Source of the DNA: Pomacea canaliculata
Taxonomy: Eukaryota > Mollusca > Gastropoda > Architaenioglossa > Ampullariidae
Assembly: GCF_003073045.1 (NCBI RefSeq)
Contig: NC_037590.1
Coordinates: 27,740,449 to 27,804,448 of the forward strand
Reading direction: 5' to 3'
DNA: 64,000 bases
The notes under the pieces are model-generated. The model ran no database searches, was not told the DNA's origin, and worked only from the letters and a program-made list of their open reading frames with translations. Shown piece by piece: positions 27,297 through 38,924 of this stretch. Each line of letters begins with the position of its first letter. The stretch's first letter is position 1. The position numbers and the translations under genes were made by a program.

Positions 27297-28593
27297 TATA
27301 TATTTTTCTATCTCGATTTTTGTAGTATATATCGTGTAAAATGTTATCTGGTCAAGAACGTCTTACAGCAAATGTTCCACATTCAGTAAAAGTCTTTTCA
27401 ATAGTTTGTATGTGATGATTGGTGCTCATATCTTTCTGTTTTCCCGTTTGCCTACTTGTCTTTTAGTCTGGCTATCTGTATGACTCACTGCTTACGTTCC
27501 TCGTCTGAGTCATCTTCATCTGTCATCCTGATTTGTTTCTGTCCTGTGGACCACTACCAGCACCATAATAGCGAGCTGGACTGTATATATTTCGGCGATG
27601 ATTGAAGACTAGCTTGATTTTCGGTACAGCGATGTAAACTTTGTTGTTATTGTTTTATCCTCTGGAAAGATTGCCCTTCACCGACGTGTACTGTCGGCGC
27701 TTCTTCATGTAGGGGACATTACCTGACTAGTTTGGTTATAAGCGGGGAAGTGCATATTACGTCCCTTCTTTTATGTTGCTCTAGCAAATAATTTGACAAA
27801 TGAACGAAAATTGAAATTAGATATATCTTTAGAACTGTGTGCTTTCCATGAGCAACTAGAACAACTGGTTTGCACATCTACATACATCTGCAATGTGCCA
27901 GCAGTAGCAGTAACAGCAGCAACAACAACAGCGCAATACCTCAGGTATCGAGCAGATTCTCTGAGATTAAACCCATTAGCACCCCAGGTATCTTTTAAAA
28001 ATAGTCGCAAAATAAGAAATTCAGACGCCACATAACGATGAAGTCAAGAAACATAACGAAGAAAGCTGAGTGCCATTTATGCAAAGAAGCTGATCCTGAT
28101 TATGTCCCATAAAACTTCTTCGAATAAACGAAATGGATTATGTCAGATCAAGTTAATTTAATAGCAGGATAACTCCATAAATGATTCGTATAAGTCAGAA
28201 CTCATAAAAGATTATTGAAAAAAATAAAGTTAGTTAATAAAGAGTCTGTAAAGTAGATATAACTCGGATGACGACGGAAGAAAAGTTCAAAACACAGCGA
28301 GAGCACACAGACTTGTAAAGCACGAGTTTCGTGCCTCCATCATCGCGAGAGCTCTCAGATCCTTCGTCTGCTTTTCCCACTCACATTGCAGCATGTTCAA
28401 TTGACGTGTGATACGTGTTATCAACTTATCAGACCTGACAACGATTCCGGGCTTTAGCGAAAATTGTTCTTTGCTTCAGCGATATTTCTGAATGTCAGGT
28501 TGCGTAAACCTGCATTTTTTTTTTTTATGAAACGTGGAGATCTGGTACGAGCGTCTCACGAAGTTAGCGGTCCAAGGGAGGCAACAACAATGA
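27297..28593. other. No supported gene
   Basis: AT-rich, with a GCAGTAGCAGTAACAGCAGC-type low-complexity patch near 27900 and overlapping short frames on both strands at 27771-28035. Confidence 0.45.
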
Positions 28594-28601
28594 GTTTAGA
28601 T

Positions 28602-29053
28602 CAGGGATGCACAACCTACGTCCCGCGGGCCGTCGACGCGGTGCCATCCGGCCCGCGAAACTTCTGCCCACAGTGCAGGAAATTGGCATGTTAGTAATAA
28701 AAGAAGACCTTAAAAAAAAAAAAAAAAAAAAAAAACGAAAAAAAAGGAAGAAGTATTTATCCCCACGTAGGGGCGTCTCTCAATCTTTTTTTCGATGGAC
28801 GAACATTTCGATTCAGTGCTCTGACTTGGTGTCTCTACGATGAGGCCGGACATTCAGAAGTTGGTTTCGGGAAAACAACTTCAAATATCCCACTAATTAG
28901 TATATAATTAATGGTAAGTACAACTTGTTTCTAATAAAAAATGGTATCTGCTCTATTTTTTTTTTCCTTTTTGTATTTTTGCGGTGAAGTGGCCCGCGAC
29001 ACGGCTGTCCGAAATGGATATGCCCGCAGGCCGAAAAAGGTTGGGCATCACTG
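28602..29053. mobile_element. Non-autonomous hAT-like DNA transposon (452 bp)
   Basis: Flanked by a perfect 8-bp target duplication, GTTTAGAT, at 28594-28601 and 29054-29061, the length typical of hAT. The termini are imperfect inverted repeats: CAGGGATGCACAACCT at the left, and CAGTGATGCCCAACCT reading inward from the right (14 of 16 match). Both ends continue into GGCCCGC-type sequence, as in many animal hAT MITEs. The interior has an A-run (about 28711-28733), a T-run and no transposase. Confidence 0.88.
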
Positions 29054-29436
29054 GTTTAGATTATATTAGGATTAGCTATTGTTTATGGTTTCATCTGTAA
29101 TTTTTAACTTTACTAACATATACACTGTCCTAAAGCAGAGAACAGTTAAATTTCCAGAAGGGTTTGCTTTTCTCCCGACTAGTCAACTTCATATTAAGTG
29201 TTGTCATGGAAAGATCTCTTCGCTAACCACTGCGTGTAATCTGTACACGCAACCCAATTCATTAACACATCACGCCCTAGCCTTCACAATTGTAAGTTTA
29301 TAGGTGTGAGTGTAGATTTTAGCTTTGTAAATTTTTACAGTAAGGGTTTAATTTTCCTTAAACATCATCAAATTCAAATTACAAATGTTGAAAATACTCT
29401 TTTCGCCTACTTGCTTCATTATTTTGTAAAGTACAG

Positions 29437-29455
29437 GCGCGCACGCGGTGCGCGC
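29437..29455. repeat. GC hairpin
   Basis: GCGCGCAC, loop GCG, GTGCGCGC: perfect 8-bp stem of alternating purine/pyrimidine next to a CA run. Possible Z-DNA or cruciform site; no known function. Confidence 0.7.
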
Positions 29456-29984
29456 GCACACACACACATGCACGAACTTACACAGAGAAACACGTGGACA
29501 ATCACATATTCTTGGCGCTAGAGGGATGCGGGGCTTTGAGCAAATAGAATTACGGGGCCTTTGGAAGCCGGCACAGCAAACGTTAGCACCGGGCCCCCAT
29601 CAGGCGCGGTGCCTTGGGCGCTCGCTCCTGCTCACCCCCTTCCCTTCACCTAGCACCGGCTCTGTTTTTGGGAGGATATGCACATATGAAAACATCAGAC
29701 AGACATGGCAGAAAGGACGGACAAGATGGACAAGCAGGACAGAACTCTAAACATCAGTCCACACAATGCTAGTCCTTTTTAGCTCCCTTCCCCTCTTTTC
29801 CGCTTATTGCTACTTTCTTACTCTTCCTTTGCAAAATCACGATACTCTCAGTCCTTGTTACTTATGTTTCTCTTTGAATTTTCTGTATTTGTCTTTTATT
29901 CATCATCTGTACTGTTGTTTATCCTTCGTTCATATGTTGTATAATCTTCTTTCCCTCGTATGTTGTCCAGGTTTCGTTCTTGTT

Positions 29985-30050
29985 CTTAAACCATGCTCCT
30001 AACGAGATTGAGTATGCGCTATATAAATATTTCGTTTATTATTATTAGAC
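29985..30050 (+). repeat. SINE/LINE 3' tail
   Basis: GAGTATGCGCTATATAAATA followed by TTATTATTATTA is the familiar 3' end of many animal SINE and LINE families (GCGCTATATAA plus an ATT repeat). The body upstream is pyrimidine-rich and degenerate, so the family and start are unclear. Confidence 0.45.
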
Positions 30051-30214
30051 AAGACAATAGTTAGACAGGGCAGAGTAAATAAGATAGAGCGGTAGGGCAA
30101 AATAAACAAGATAGATAGGATAAATGGATGCGATAAGTAGATAGGACAGAAAGATCGAACAGATTGCTAGGAAACACACACAGACACACACAGGTATTTA
30201 TGCAGATTTTCCAT

Positions 30215-30326
<112 letters not shown>

Positions 30327-30721
30327 ATGCATTAAAGCACTTTTATTGTGTTTACATGTAGGATGGTACTAACTTTGAAAGAGATAATAGGTCATCAGGG
30401 AACGATTCCTCTCCTACCCACCCCCACCTTCTAGTAGACAATTGTTTCTGTTCGCGCCGTAAAGGCTTTTACTGGCGATATGATCATGGTGGAGACCAGC
30501 ACTGCACATGCATGGCGTCTCCAGAGTGAACGCTTACGTAGCATTCACAGCGTGAACACTTTGTGGCCAACGGCCGTGGTGCGTGGACCGTCTGACGACA
30601 CATCCCCACGAGGGCGGTATGGACAGAATGGATTATTAAGGGTCACGTGACTTATCAACTGGCACCGCTTATATTACACTCTTCTGACACCCGAAACCAC
30701 AAGTTAAGCACTACGTGTATG

Positions 30722-30885
30722 CCACTAACAATCGCTATCGACATGCAGACTATGTCGCTAATGTTACTAACAATCGCTATCGACAAGACTATGCCACTAA
30801 TATTAATAACAATCGTTATCGACAAGCAGACTATGCCGCTAATATTACTAACAGTCGCTATTGACTATGCTGCTTATACTACTGA
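30722..30885. repeat. ~42-bp minisatellite, four copies
   Basis: Units start TACTAACAATCGCTATCGAC, continue AAGCAGACTATGCCGCTAAT and vary from about 34 to 42 bp by small deletions. The plus strand stays open across it, giving a repeated LTIAID-type peptide that I regard as an artefact. Confidence 0.8.
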
Positions 30886-32031
30886 CAAGAGAAGGGGTCG
30901 GTAGATATCGTCTGATATTTGAATAAATACAACAAGAGCTGATGTGATGTAAAAATTAATCTACAGAATAAATTCAGTGCTCGAATGTATCGCGAGAAAG
31001 TTGTAAGATGCCATTCGAAGACAGAGCTTGCCCATTAGAACGTGTCTCAAGAGGTAGGACGGTTAAGTCGGTTTCGAGAAGCGCAGAAGTTATCCACAGA
31101 ACTAGGTCGTTCTGTCCCGACCTGTAGTAACAGTTTGAAGCAGAGCTGTCGTAGCAACAGTAGTCTGACGGACGGGTCGTCTCCATCACTGGAATCTGCT
31201 GTCACGTGATAAGACCAGAAGACAAGACGACATCGGTTAATATTATATCTCAAAAGCATTATTGTTATGAATCGCAGCACTGGCTACGAATGTTATAATT
31301 ATCATTATTGTTATGAGTGATTGGACCAGAACACTGGCTATATATATTATAATTGTCATTATTGTCACGAGCTATGTACCCGAGAGTTTGACTTGGACTA
31401 GGCTGCTCGTGACTTCGTGACAAAATTTCTATGTTGGCTGCGAAGTGGACCGCGTGATGAGGTCTGATGATAGATTTGCTTGGTCTGTTAAAAGTTTTGT
31501 AAACTATGTCAGAAATAATATTTTTGAAAATTTGAAGCAATCTTTTATTGTATTATGATGACCACAAACTTTGTTAAAATTTTACCTAATTAATAACCAG
31601 CCTCGTTCTCTGAGATTATTAAGTCAAGCTTTTAGTTTCATTCATGTCAACCGTCAATTAAAAAATATGAAAAACATCGTTTATTTTCTTTGAAGAATTG
31701 AAACTCATGACAAAAGTAGCAGACAAAAGAATCCTACACAAGATAGAACATCTCTAATGGTTTTGTCTTCATTGTCACAATCGATACTGTTCAAAATTAT
31801 TAATACAATCGTCATATGTCGATGCTCAACTTAAACTTACCGTAGGTAGATTAAAAGAAGAAAGCCATTTAAAGTTCACCAAGAGCCAGGAATAAACTGA
31901 CATTTAAAGCTCGAGAAAAACTAGTAAAAAGGTTAGACTCTTATTTAAACTGTAATAAAAAAGGAAAGAAAATAACAACAGTTAACACCAAGAAAAAGAC
32001 AATGAAGTGAGAGGGAAGTGTAAAGGTTTAC

Positions 32032-32164
32032 CTCTAATCACAATTCTATGTGAATCCCGTTTGATGCGCGGGGCACCGTGACTGCCAGACCCACAGAGAC
32101 TGACAAGGAGGATCAAAGCAGCAACCTTCAGCAGCAGTGACGTGCGGATGCCAGGGGCAGACAT
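32032..32164 (-). CDS. Signal-peptide first coding exon, product unknown
   Basis: From ATG at 32164 the minus strand encodes 44 residues: a basic N-terminus, a leucine/valine/alanine core (LLLKVAALILLVSLCG), then SGSHGAPRIKRDSHR. This is a good secretory signal followed by a possible convertase site (IKR). It ends at a strong donor, ATTAGAG/GTAAAC, in phase 1, and reading on past the donor gives only a short unremarkable extension. The following exons should lie at lower coordinates but none could be joined with confidence; the receptor-like terminal exon at 19610 is on the same strand. The region just upstream is GC-rich with a TATA-like element. Confidence 0.6.
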
Positions 32165-33087
32165 GGCTGAGTGTCACGTGAGGTTAGCGATGCCGAGTGA
32201 CTACTGGCTGTGACGTGCAGCTGCTGGACCCTCGCGGGAGCTGGCGGTGGGCTGCGACTTCTGGAAACCGACTTCCATTCGGCTTTTATCAGCGAGTTTT
32301 GGCCAGTCGGCGTACTCTTGCTACACATCCCCCCCCCTTTTTTTTTTTTGGAGAATGGTCGGTGACTAATCTCTGCAACTCTTGATGCTTGCATGCATGT
32401 CTGGTCTGTCTGGCTGGCTGCCTGTATGCATGTCAGGTCTGTCGATTTGTCTGGCTGCCTGTTTGTTTACCTGTCTGTTCCTAAGCAAGCATGCATACCT
32501 TTAATTTCCACGTGTATGCTTTGTAAGACTTTAATAACGTTTTAAGCTCTCTGTACCATTTTGTCTCTTTGGGTATCTATGTTTTATTTGCACTGTTCTC
32601 CCTCTCTATGCTCCCGCTCTCTCTATTTCTCGTGTTCTCGCCATGCCATTGCCCTTCCCGTGTTCATCAATGATTGATGCTGATCCCCGGGTGGCCATTG
32701 TTTTTACATCCTTTTCCTATTCATCTGCGGTAATGCAATACTTAATGTAACAATTGTGTGGCTTTGTTTTGGTTTGTTACAAAAAAACTTTTTTGAATAT
32801 AGGTAATTTTATAACAGCGGTGACCTCGCCATCATCATACAAAAGTGGATTTGATCCTCCCACAAATAGCATCTGTATTGTATGTCTCTACATTGACTGG
32901 GCGACTGCTAGGGAGGCGGTTTGTGAAAATTAAAAAAAAAAAAAAATAGAAACGCTTAGTTTGTTCCTTGATTTTACTTGTGGACAGTTCACGTCAAAAT
33001 CATCATAAACCGTATTTTTACATCTTTACTTCTTCATCAAGACTAATTACTCCAAACTCATCATCTGATATAAATTTTCCTTCGCAG
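32165..33087. other. Presumed promoter region and spacer
   Basis: GC-rich from 32165 to about 32330, then a C8T11-type run, a CTGTCTGGCTGGCTG-rich low-complexity patch (32395-32480), pyrimidine-rich sequence and an A-run near 32930. No other gene seen. Confidence 0.4.
32283..32290 (-). promoter_or_regulatory. TATA-like element
   Basis: GATAAAAG on the minus strand about 120 bp upstream of the ATG at 32164, at the edge of a GC-rich segment. Position suits a core promoter of the signal-peptide gene; not proven. Confidence 0.3.
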
Positions 33088-33180
33088 TACGACGAGCGGC
33101 GTGTAGCCCATGCAGCTCACACATCACTGGAGAGCGACAACCCGCTTCAGAAACCAAGAGCAAAGAACTGGGGCTGGTGA
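33088..33180 (+). CDS. Possible short terminal exon, unknown
   Basis: A strong acceptor (AAATTTTCCTTCGCAG) is followed by 30 open codons and TGA, more GC-rich than the flanks. The predicted C-terminus is hydrophilic with a YDERR start and ends KNWGW. No family recognised and no upstream exon located on this strand. Confidence 0.25.
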   Translation, partial: YDERRVAHAAHTSLESDNPLQKPRAKNWGW

Positions 33181-33404
33181 CACACACAGATTGTCTCCCT
33201 TTAGTCTGGCAGTCACGTGAGGAGGTCAGTGGGCGAGGTGTCGCACTCGCACCGCGCCGTCAGGCTGTTAATCTGGGTGTTGTTTTACAATAACCCTTCA
33301 ACACATTCTCTGAATAATTGTGTGTGGATGCAGGATAAATAGTAAAATATATCAGTTTGGAATATACATGTCGGTAATGGGATATCAGTTAATCACTACC
33401 CACG

Positions 33405-33423
33405 CTCGGGTAAAAAACCCGAG
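33405..33423. repeat. Perfect hairpin
   Basis: CTCGGGT, loop AAAAA, ACCCGAG: 7-bp stem with a 5-base loop. No associated gene or repeat family seen. Confidence 0.65.
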
Positions 33424-34920
33424 GTGGCGTAAGTACTGTCATGTACACCTTTCTCAACAGAAGGACGCGAAAATTAAAAGTAGAAGGAGTGAATGACCGA
33501 GATTACAGGTACACAAACAGGTGAAAGGCAGGAGGCTGTGCGCAATCCTCGCACTGAGTAATCCGGAAAAGACCTGCCGCCCGCGGCTGCGACATGATAC
33601 TTCGTATAGAGTGATGTCCCTTTCTCCCTGCTGACGTCACTGGGGGTTAGTTTATAGATGTCTGGAGTTTTCTTTGTTTTGTAACTCTCGTATTGTGTGT
33701 CATTTGCAAGGGCACAAGCACAGTTCTAGAAGGTCGGAATGGGTTTCGTAAGGTTTTGACTCAGAGGAAGTTTAATGTTGAGTGTTGCGACAGCGGTTCA
33801 TGAATGAGAGACAAAGAACTGTCTTCTTGATCGTTCGTTCTGTGTATAACGGTCAAGCTATTGCAGTCGTGAATATAAATGTAAGAAAATGCGTTTCCCA
33901 GTTACTTTGATTACATCTCTCTTTTTGTGTGACTTTTTCACTTCGTTATTAGGAGGATAGTGAGTTTTCGTACTGAGGCAAACAAACTTGAATGACCCAC
34001 GTATTTATTTTGATAACCCCTGTCTCTACCTCAAGTAGACACACACACCCACCCACGCACGCACGCACGTACAGCTTTTTGCATGGATCATATATAATCC
34101 CGGAATCAGATGGGGATTTGCACAATACGAACTAACATTAGACATGAGCCACACGGTATGTTGTAAGTAAACTGGAATTTTCCAAGAATGTTGAGCATTG
34201 TAGGGCTTCTGAGGAAGTTTTCTGTTACAACTATGTGTGAAGATCACTGCTTTCTGTGATAGCTTATCTGAAGTAGTTAGGTTTCGATGAAACACCCAAT
34301 GAAGTAGTCTGGTTTCTATGACAACTATATCTCAGCCGTGGGGCTTTCTATCTGGAATTCGTCATCTAATGACTTATGGCATTGCACCGAGAATTATGCT
34401 TTCCCCGCACTGATTGCCATCAAGCAGTAACGGTCAAAACCCCGCGGACAACGGGACTTTTACACCATATCTCATTACGACTACGGTGTCGGCTCCATTG
34501 CATCTGTCAGGAACAGATGGGGTGAGCTGTTCTATCACTGGGACTATTATTTTAACCCCGCGTGCATGTCAAAGGCCAAAGTCTGTAGAATTTATATGTG
34601 AACAACTCTGTTTTATATTGCATTTAGGTCTTGTCTACTCTACCTCAAAGTCCAGATATTCTTCGCTGGACATCCTAATGTCAGGTATGAGGGCTGATCT
34701 TGGACTGGTTACAGAAGATGATCACCTGTACCATCAGTGAATGGCAATTAACTCGCTACAGTCGTGGCTTTGGCGAGCGTTAGACATGAGGACAGGATGA
34801 CTTTAATCAATGGAAAAAAAAGTTCGTCAACACTATTTTGAAAGACGGCAACACTCATTCCTAAAATGAAAACTTACCCATTGTAAAGTAGGACGCTTAA
34901 ATGAAGAACGATGTCCTGTC

Positions 34921-34986
34921 TGACACTCACACAAAGGTGTGACCTATGTCTGACACTCATACAAAGGTGTGACCTATGTCTGACAT
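34921..34986. repeat. 30-bp tandem repeat, two copies
   Basis: Two consecutive copies of a 30-bp unit beginning TGACACTCACACAAAGGTGT, differing at one base, followed by the start of a third. Confidence 0.85.
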
Positions 34987-36173
34987 ATTTCTACAACAGA
35001 CGAAAATGTGCCATTTCAAGCAAAGACCGATGCACATAGTAATAGCATGCAGAACTATGTACAGGTATTGAAGCAATTGAAGCAGATATTGAAATCTCAA
35101 AAAATTAAATATTTTGTGTTTCTGAATCTGATAAACTGGTTTCAGTTTTTAATAAGTAGAATAGTTCTATTTTTAACTCAAATGTTTTCATTAGGTTTAG
35201 CAGCAGAGGTTTCGTTTTCTAGTCAGTGATAAGGTTCCGGTATCCCCGGGGTTGACTAACCGCTTGGCAATCGAAAGGCGATCCAACGATTTGTCGGTAT
35301 TTGGTGAAATCACTGGTTGGGGAACAGACTGCAAGAAACACCGGGTATCGACTACCACAGCCAGGCCTCAAACATCTTTTTTTTTCCACCACCCATCGTA
35401 TGGCAGCTGTTGACACAGTTCTGACCTGACGGCAGCTTTCTTGCACAAACTCGTTCAGTTCACCGACTGTCGTGAATCCACTAATGATGAGTGGACGAAC
35501 AACCATAAAGCTCGTCGGGAAAGGATCGGCAGCCAGGCCTAGGTGTTCTTTGTCATTCAACACAAACTATTTGACCCACGTTACAAGTGGCACGTAAGAC
35601 GACGGTTAGAAAGCTTTGGGTTGGGTTTATTTACTGTCACAGTCTGTTGAAAGCTGTGTATGGATGTGTGGGTGGGTAACTTGTGCGCAGCTAAAACATA
35701 TTTTTTGAAACGGTATATCACCACTGAGTCTTTCGATCAGTCGTGAATAACAGAGGTGAATTAGTTCTTTCGAATCTTGCGGGGGAATATTTTACTGGTT
35801 ACCGTATTTACCCAGTTCTGTCTAACAGTCTGTCTTCGGTGTCAGTTCATTTGCTTTGTGCAAACTGGTGTCACAGCCGCGGTCCGCCACGCAAGAGGTC
35901 ACCTGGCTCCAGATTGACGGCTACCACGCAGCACTCAGCTAATCTGTTTGTATTTAAATAAACTACTTGGTGCTAACCATCCATGCAGCTAGCTTCTAGG
36001 GATGCATCGTGCACCTGGCCCCAAACGTTACTGATGTGTTAGTTAATTAATACCTGTTTAGCCAAGTGAGTGACGCTCTCCGTCTTATTCTTGTCCTTCC
36101 ATATTTGTCCATTTGTCATCCTTTCAGTAATTTAACAACAACAGACTGAAAAGTATTCGTCAGTCATTTTCTG

Positions 36174-36436
36174 GTGTCCGTAGTTCGTTCTGAACAGCTA
36201 CCATCGACGGTGAAACTGAAGACTAGAGACAACGTTGTGTCACGTTGTGCCAAGTCACGTGGAAGCTGCGCGGACCCTCGCGACACTATCTCAGCAACAG
36301 TTGGAGATTCAAATCGAGCGAGACGAGGACTGGTACGGGAACAGGTGGCGCCATGGAAACGTACAAGTCACCTGCCAACGTTCGCAACAATGCAACCTTT
36401 TCATTTGTACACAATAAAAATGTCTTCGTATTATGA
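36174..36436 (+). other. GC/CpG-rich open patch with AATAAA
   Basis: All three plus-strand frames are open across much of this patch, and an AATAAA lies at about 36412-36418. One frame gives an acidic, Gln-rich helix-like segment (TLSQQQLEIQIERDEDW) ending in a Cys-containing tail. It may be a terminal exon of a plus-strand gene, but I cannot fix the frame or a splice site. Confidence 0.22.
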
Positions 36437-38336
36437 CCAGCCTCGCAACTGTGTTAAAGGAAATGACTGAAGGAATGAATCAACGAACGAAAGAATGAAT
36501 CAGTGAATGACTTTCTTTATGTGCCTGCACTCTGCTTTCTTGTGAAATCTTTTCACCGCTGACGGTATGTGACTGACTCATCCCCTCGCATGACCTGGTT
36601 GTCCCCTACCTTTAATTCTCTGCACAGCAATTCATAGTCGAGGTATTTTGATTAGAGTACGTTTGTGTGTAAACCACACGCAGCGCGACATCCTCGTTTG
36701 TCAGGTGTGAACAGCTGCCAAGGCCAGGTACGTCACACACCCGGACACATACTCAGGTGCTCTAAATTGTAGGACCCCTCTGTCGACTTAAATCTTGGGT
36801 TGGGTTCCTCCCACTCAAGCCATTTTGTAAAATGAAGAGCTAACCAGTGCTTACTTTCTCAACACACCTGTGGCGAGTCCTGTGAAAAGCTTGTCACGTT
36901 TACCTGCTTAGCTCCTACAGGTAGGTTTGTGTTTGTTTACGTAATCTTCTAAACCTAGTTTGACTGAAGTTAATAACAGCATTGTTAAGTCACGAACAAA
37001 CACGAATTAAAGATAGTTTCGTGTCATCGCTGCGTGGCTGTTAATTTGAGACAAATCCCACCTGTTGAGCTGGACACAACAGGTAAACAGGACTTCCCCA
37101 ACAAATCGGTTTTTGAGTCGATCGAGCGATTGTGAAGATGGCGTCCAGGAAAGGAGGAGTCTTATCGAACTCAGCTGTGAGATGAAATTGTATTTTGCCG
37201 AGAAAAGTAGGTTGATCCTGTGTTCCGATAATAACATGTAGTAAATATCTTTCTCGAGAAAAATTATGTGAAGGTGGCAACGAAGATTCCATTGGTCGTT
37301 GCTGGACTTACAGTCTAAGACAAATTGTTCAAAAGCATCATTCAGGTGTTGTGGTGGTGGGCCAGACACTCGGTGTCACCTGCGGTGAGAAAATGATTAA
37401 AACACCACGTCGTGCTACTGTTTTTATCACATAAAACAATCCTCATAAAGTGTACATTTGTTTCAGAGAAGAAGCCAGGCAGTTATTGCAGGCTGCACAT
37501 ATTTGTAAAGTGCGGGACACAGACGGAATTGGGACACGTTTCCTGTGGACACCTTGTGTTCTGTGTCGTGCATCAGGGGACAAGCCGAGCCTTATCATCC
37601 TCACCAGGGGCTCGCGGGTGTTGGCTATCAGACGGCGGCAACATCAATGTCAGTGCATTTTCATTAATAATTATGCGTATATAAACATGCTACATTTCAA
37701 AGTATGATCATATCCATATCAAGAGTTTGCATTTACAATTCTAATTTCACTCCCAGCCGGCCTGTCGGACTACCTGCTTGCCTGTCAGTCCGTCTGTCTC
37801 TCTGTCACGAGTGTACATGCACGGGCATTTCTTTGCTCTCTCCTTTCACCTCCCTTGTCGCCCTCGTCCCTCCCTTTCTCTTATGTCTCGGTTTCCCTCT
37901 GTTTATCTCCCCACTCCACCCCAACATCTATGTTAAATAAAACCATAACAGCTCGCATATCAACATTCCCAAAGACCTATCTTGGGATGTGTCGTACAGA
38001 GAGACAATCAGTCCGATTTGCGACGCTGCATGGCGCATGCGTCACACCTGTTTGTCGTAGCGACTGCTGTACGGCACCGGATGTGCTTGAAGCACGAGAT
38101 GGATATTGCCATTCTCCCTTACCCCGCCGCTGTGCATGACATGTCTCATCATCGGGCTGAGTAAACAGCCTCAGGGCATCCCATTTGCTGTCTACTATTT
38201 ATAATCTTGTTGTCGTGTTTATACATATTTAACGAATAAAATATGTCAGAGATACCGCGACGACAATATCTGCTGCACAGGCTGGTCATAGAATGTAAAT
38301 GTGTACCTGGACAGCAGACATCAAAACTAAAATATC

Positions 38337-38386
38337 TTTGTGTCAAAGGTTATTTTCTGCTTTTGTGTCAAAGGTTATTTTCTGCC
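38337..38386. repeat. 24-bp direct duplication
   Basis: Two adjacent copies of TTTGTGTCAAAGGTTATTTT plus CTGC. Confidence 0.8.
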
Positions 38387-38924
38387 TGTGCTGTGTCACG
38401 GTAGTTGTGAAACACCTTCAGTGTGTTGCTAGTAACGGTATCAAGGTATCACGTAGTCGTCAGCCGAGCTCCAGGATGTCCCCTCCCCCCTAACGGCCAC
38501 CTGTGTTTTTACATTTTCATCAGCAATCATTTTGTCTTGTAATCTGTCGTTTCTTTATTGTGTTCTGAGCAGGACATGATGTGCTTGAAAGTAAATGATA
38601 GAATTTCCAAGCTAATGACAAATCATTGGGTAATGATTGCAGCTTTCTTGCAAGACTTAGATGAGTGTTTATACCAAACATGACAGGCCGTTCTTTCTTT
38701 AAGAATTTATAATCCAGATTACGACTGAATACATAAAAACATCTTTATATTTGATTACCACACAACTGGATACCAAAGTCGGCCTCAGGACAGAGAATGT
38801 CACACAGTTAATCAGGGATAAGGATACAGATAGTTTATACATTAATATCGTGACTGACAAACAGTCACCGAAACAAGTGAGGCTCGAGTAGGCGGCTACT
38901 CAAGGCTGTTGTTATTTATTTCAG

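Larger units (their letters stand above)
33181..38924. other. Spacer or 5' introns of the WxxW gene
   Basis: The WxxW gene must have at least one upstream exon, because its first visible exon begins in phase 1 and lacks a signal peptide, but I could not identify it. Open frames at 34414-34740 (plus), 35219-35563 (minus) and 37007-37369 (minus) lack recognisable motifs. Local repeats and a GC-rich open patch at 36174-36436 are listed separately. Confidence 0.4.

Noticed and set aside
35219-35563. 114-codon minus-strand frame
   Set aside because: No recognisable domain and no splice or start evidence; could be a decayed element but cannot be supported.
37007-37369. 120-codon minus-strand frame
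   Set aside because: Two frames are open over the same interval, with no motif or splice support.
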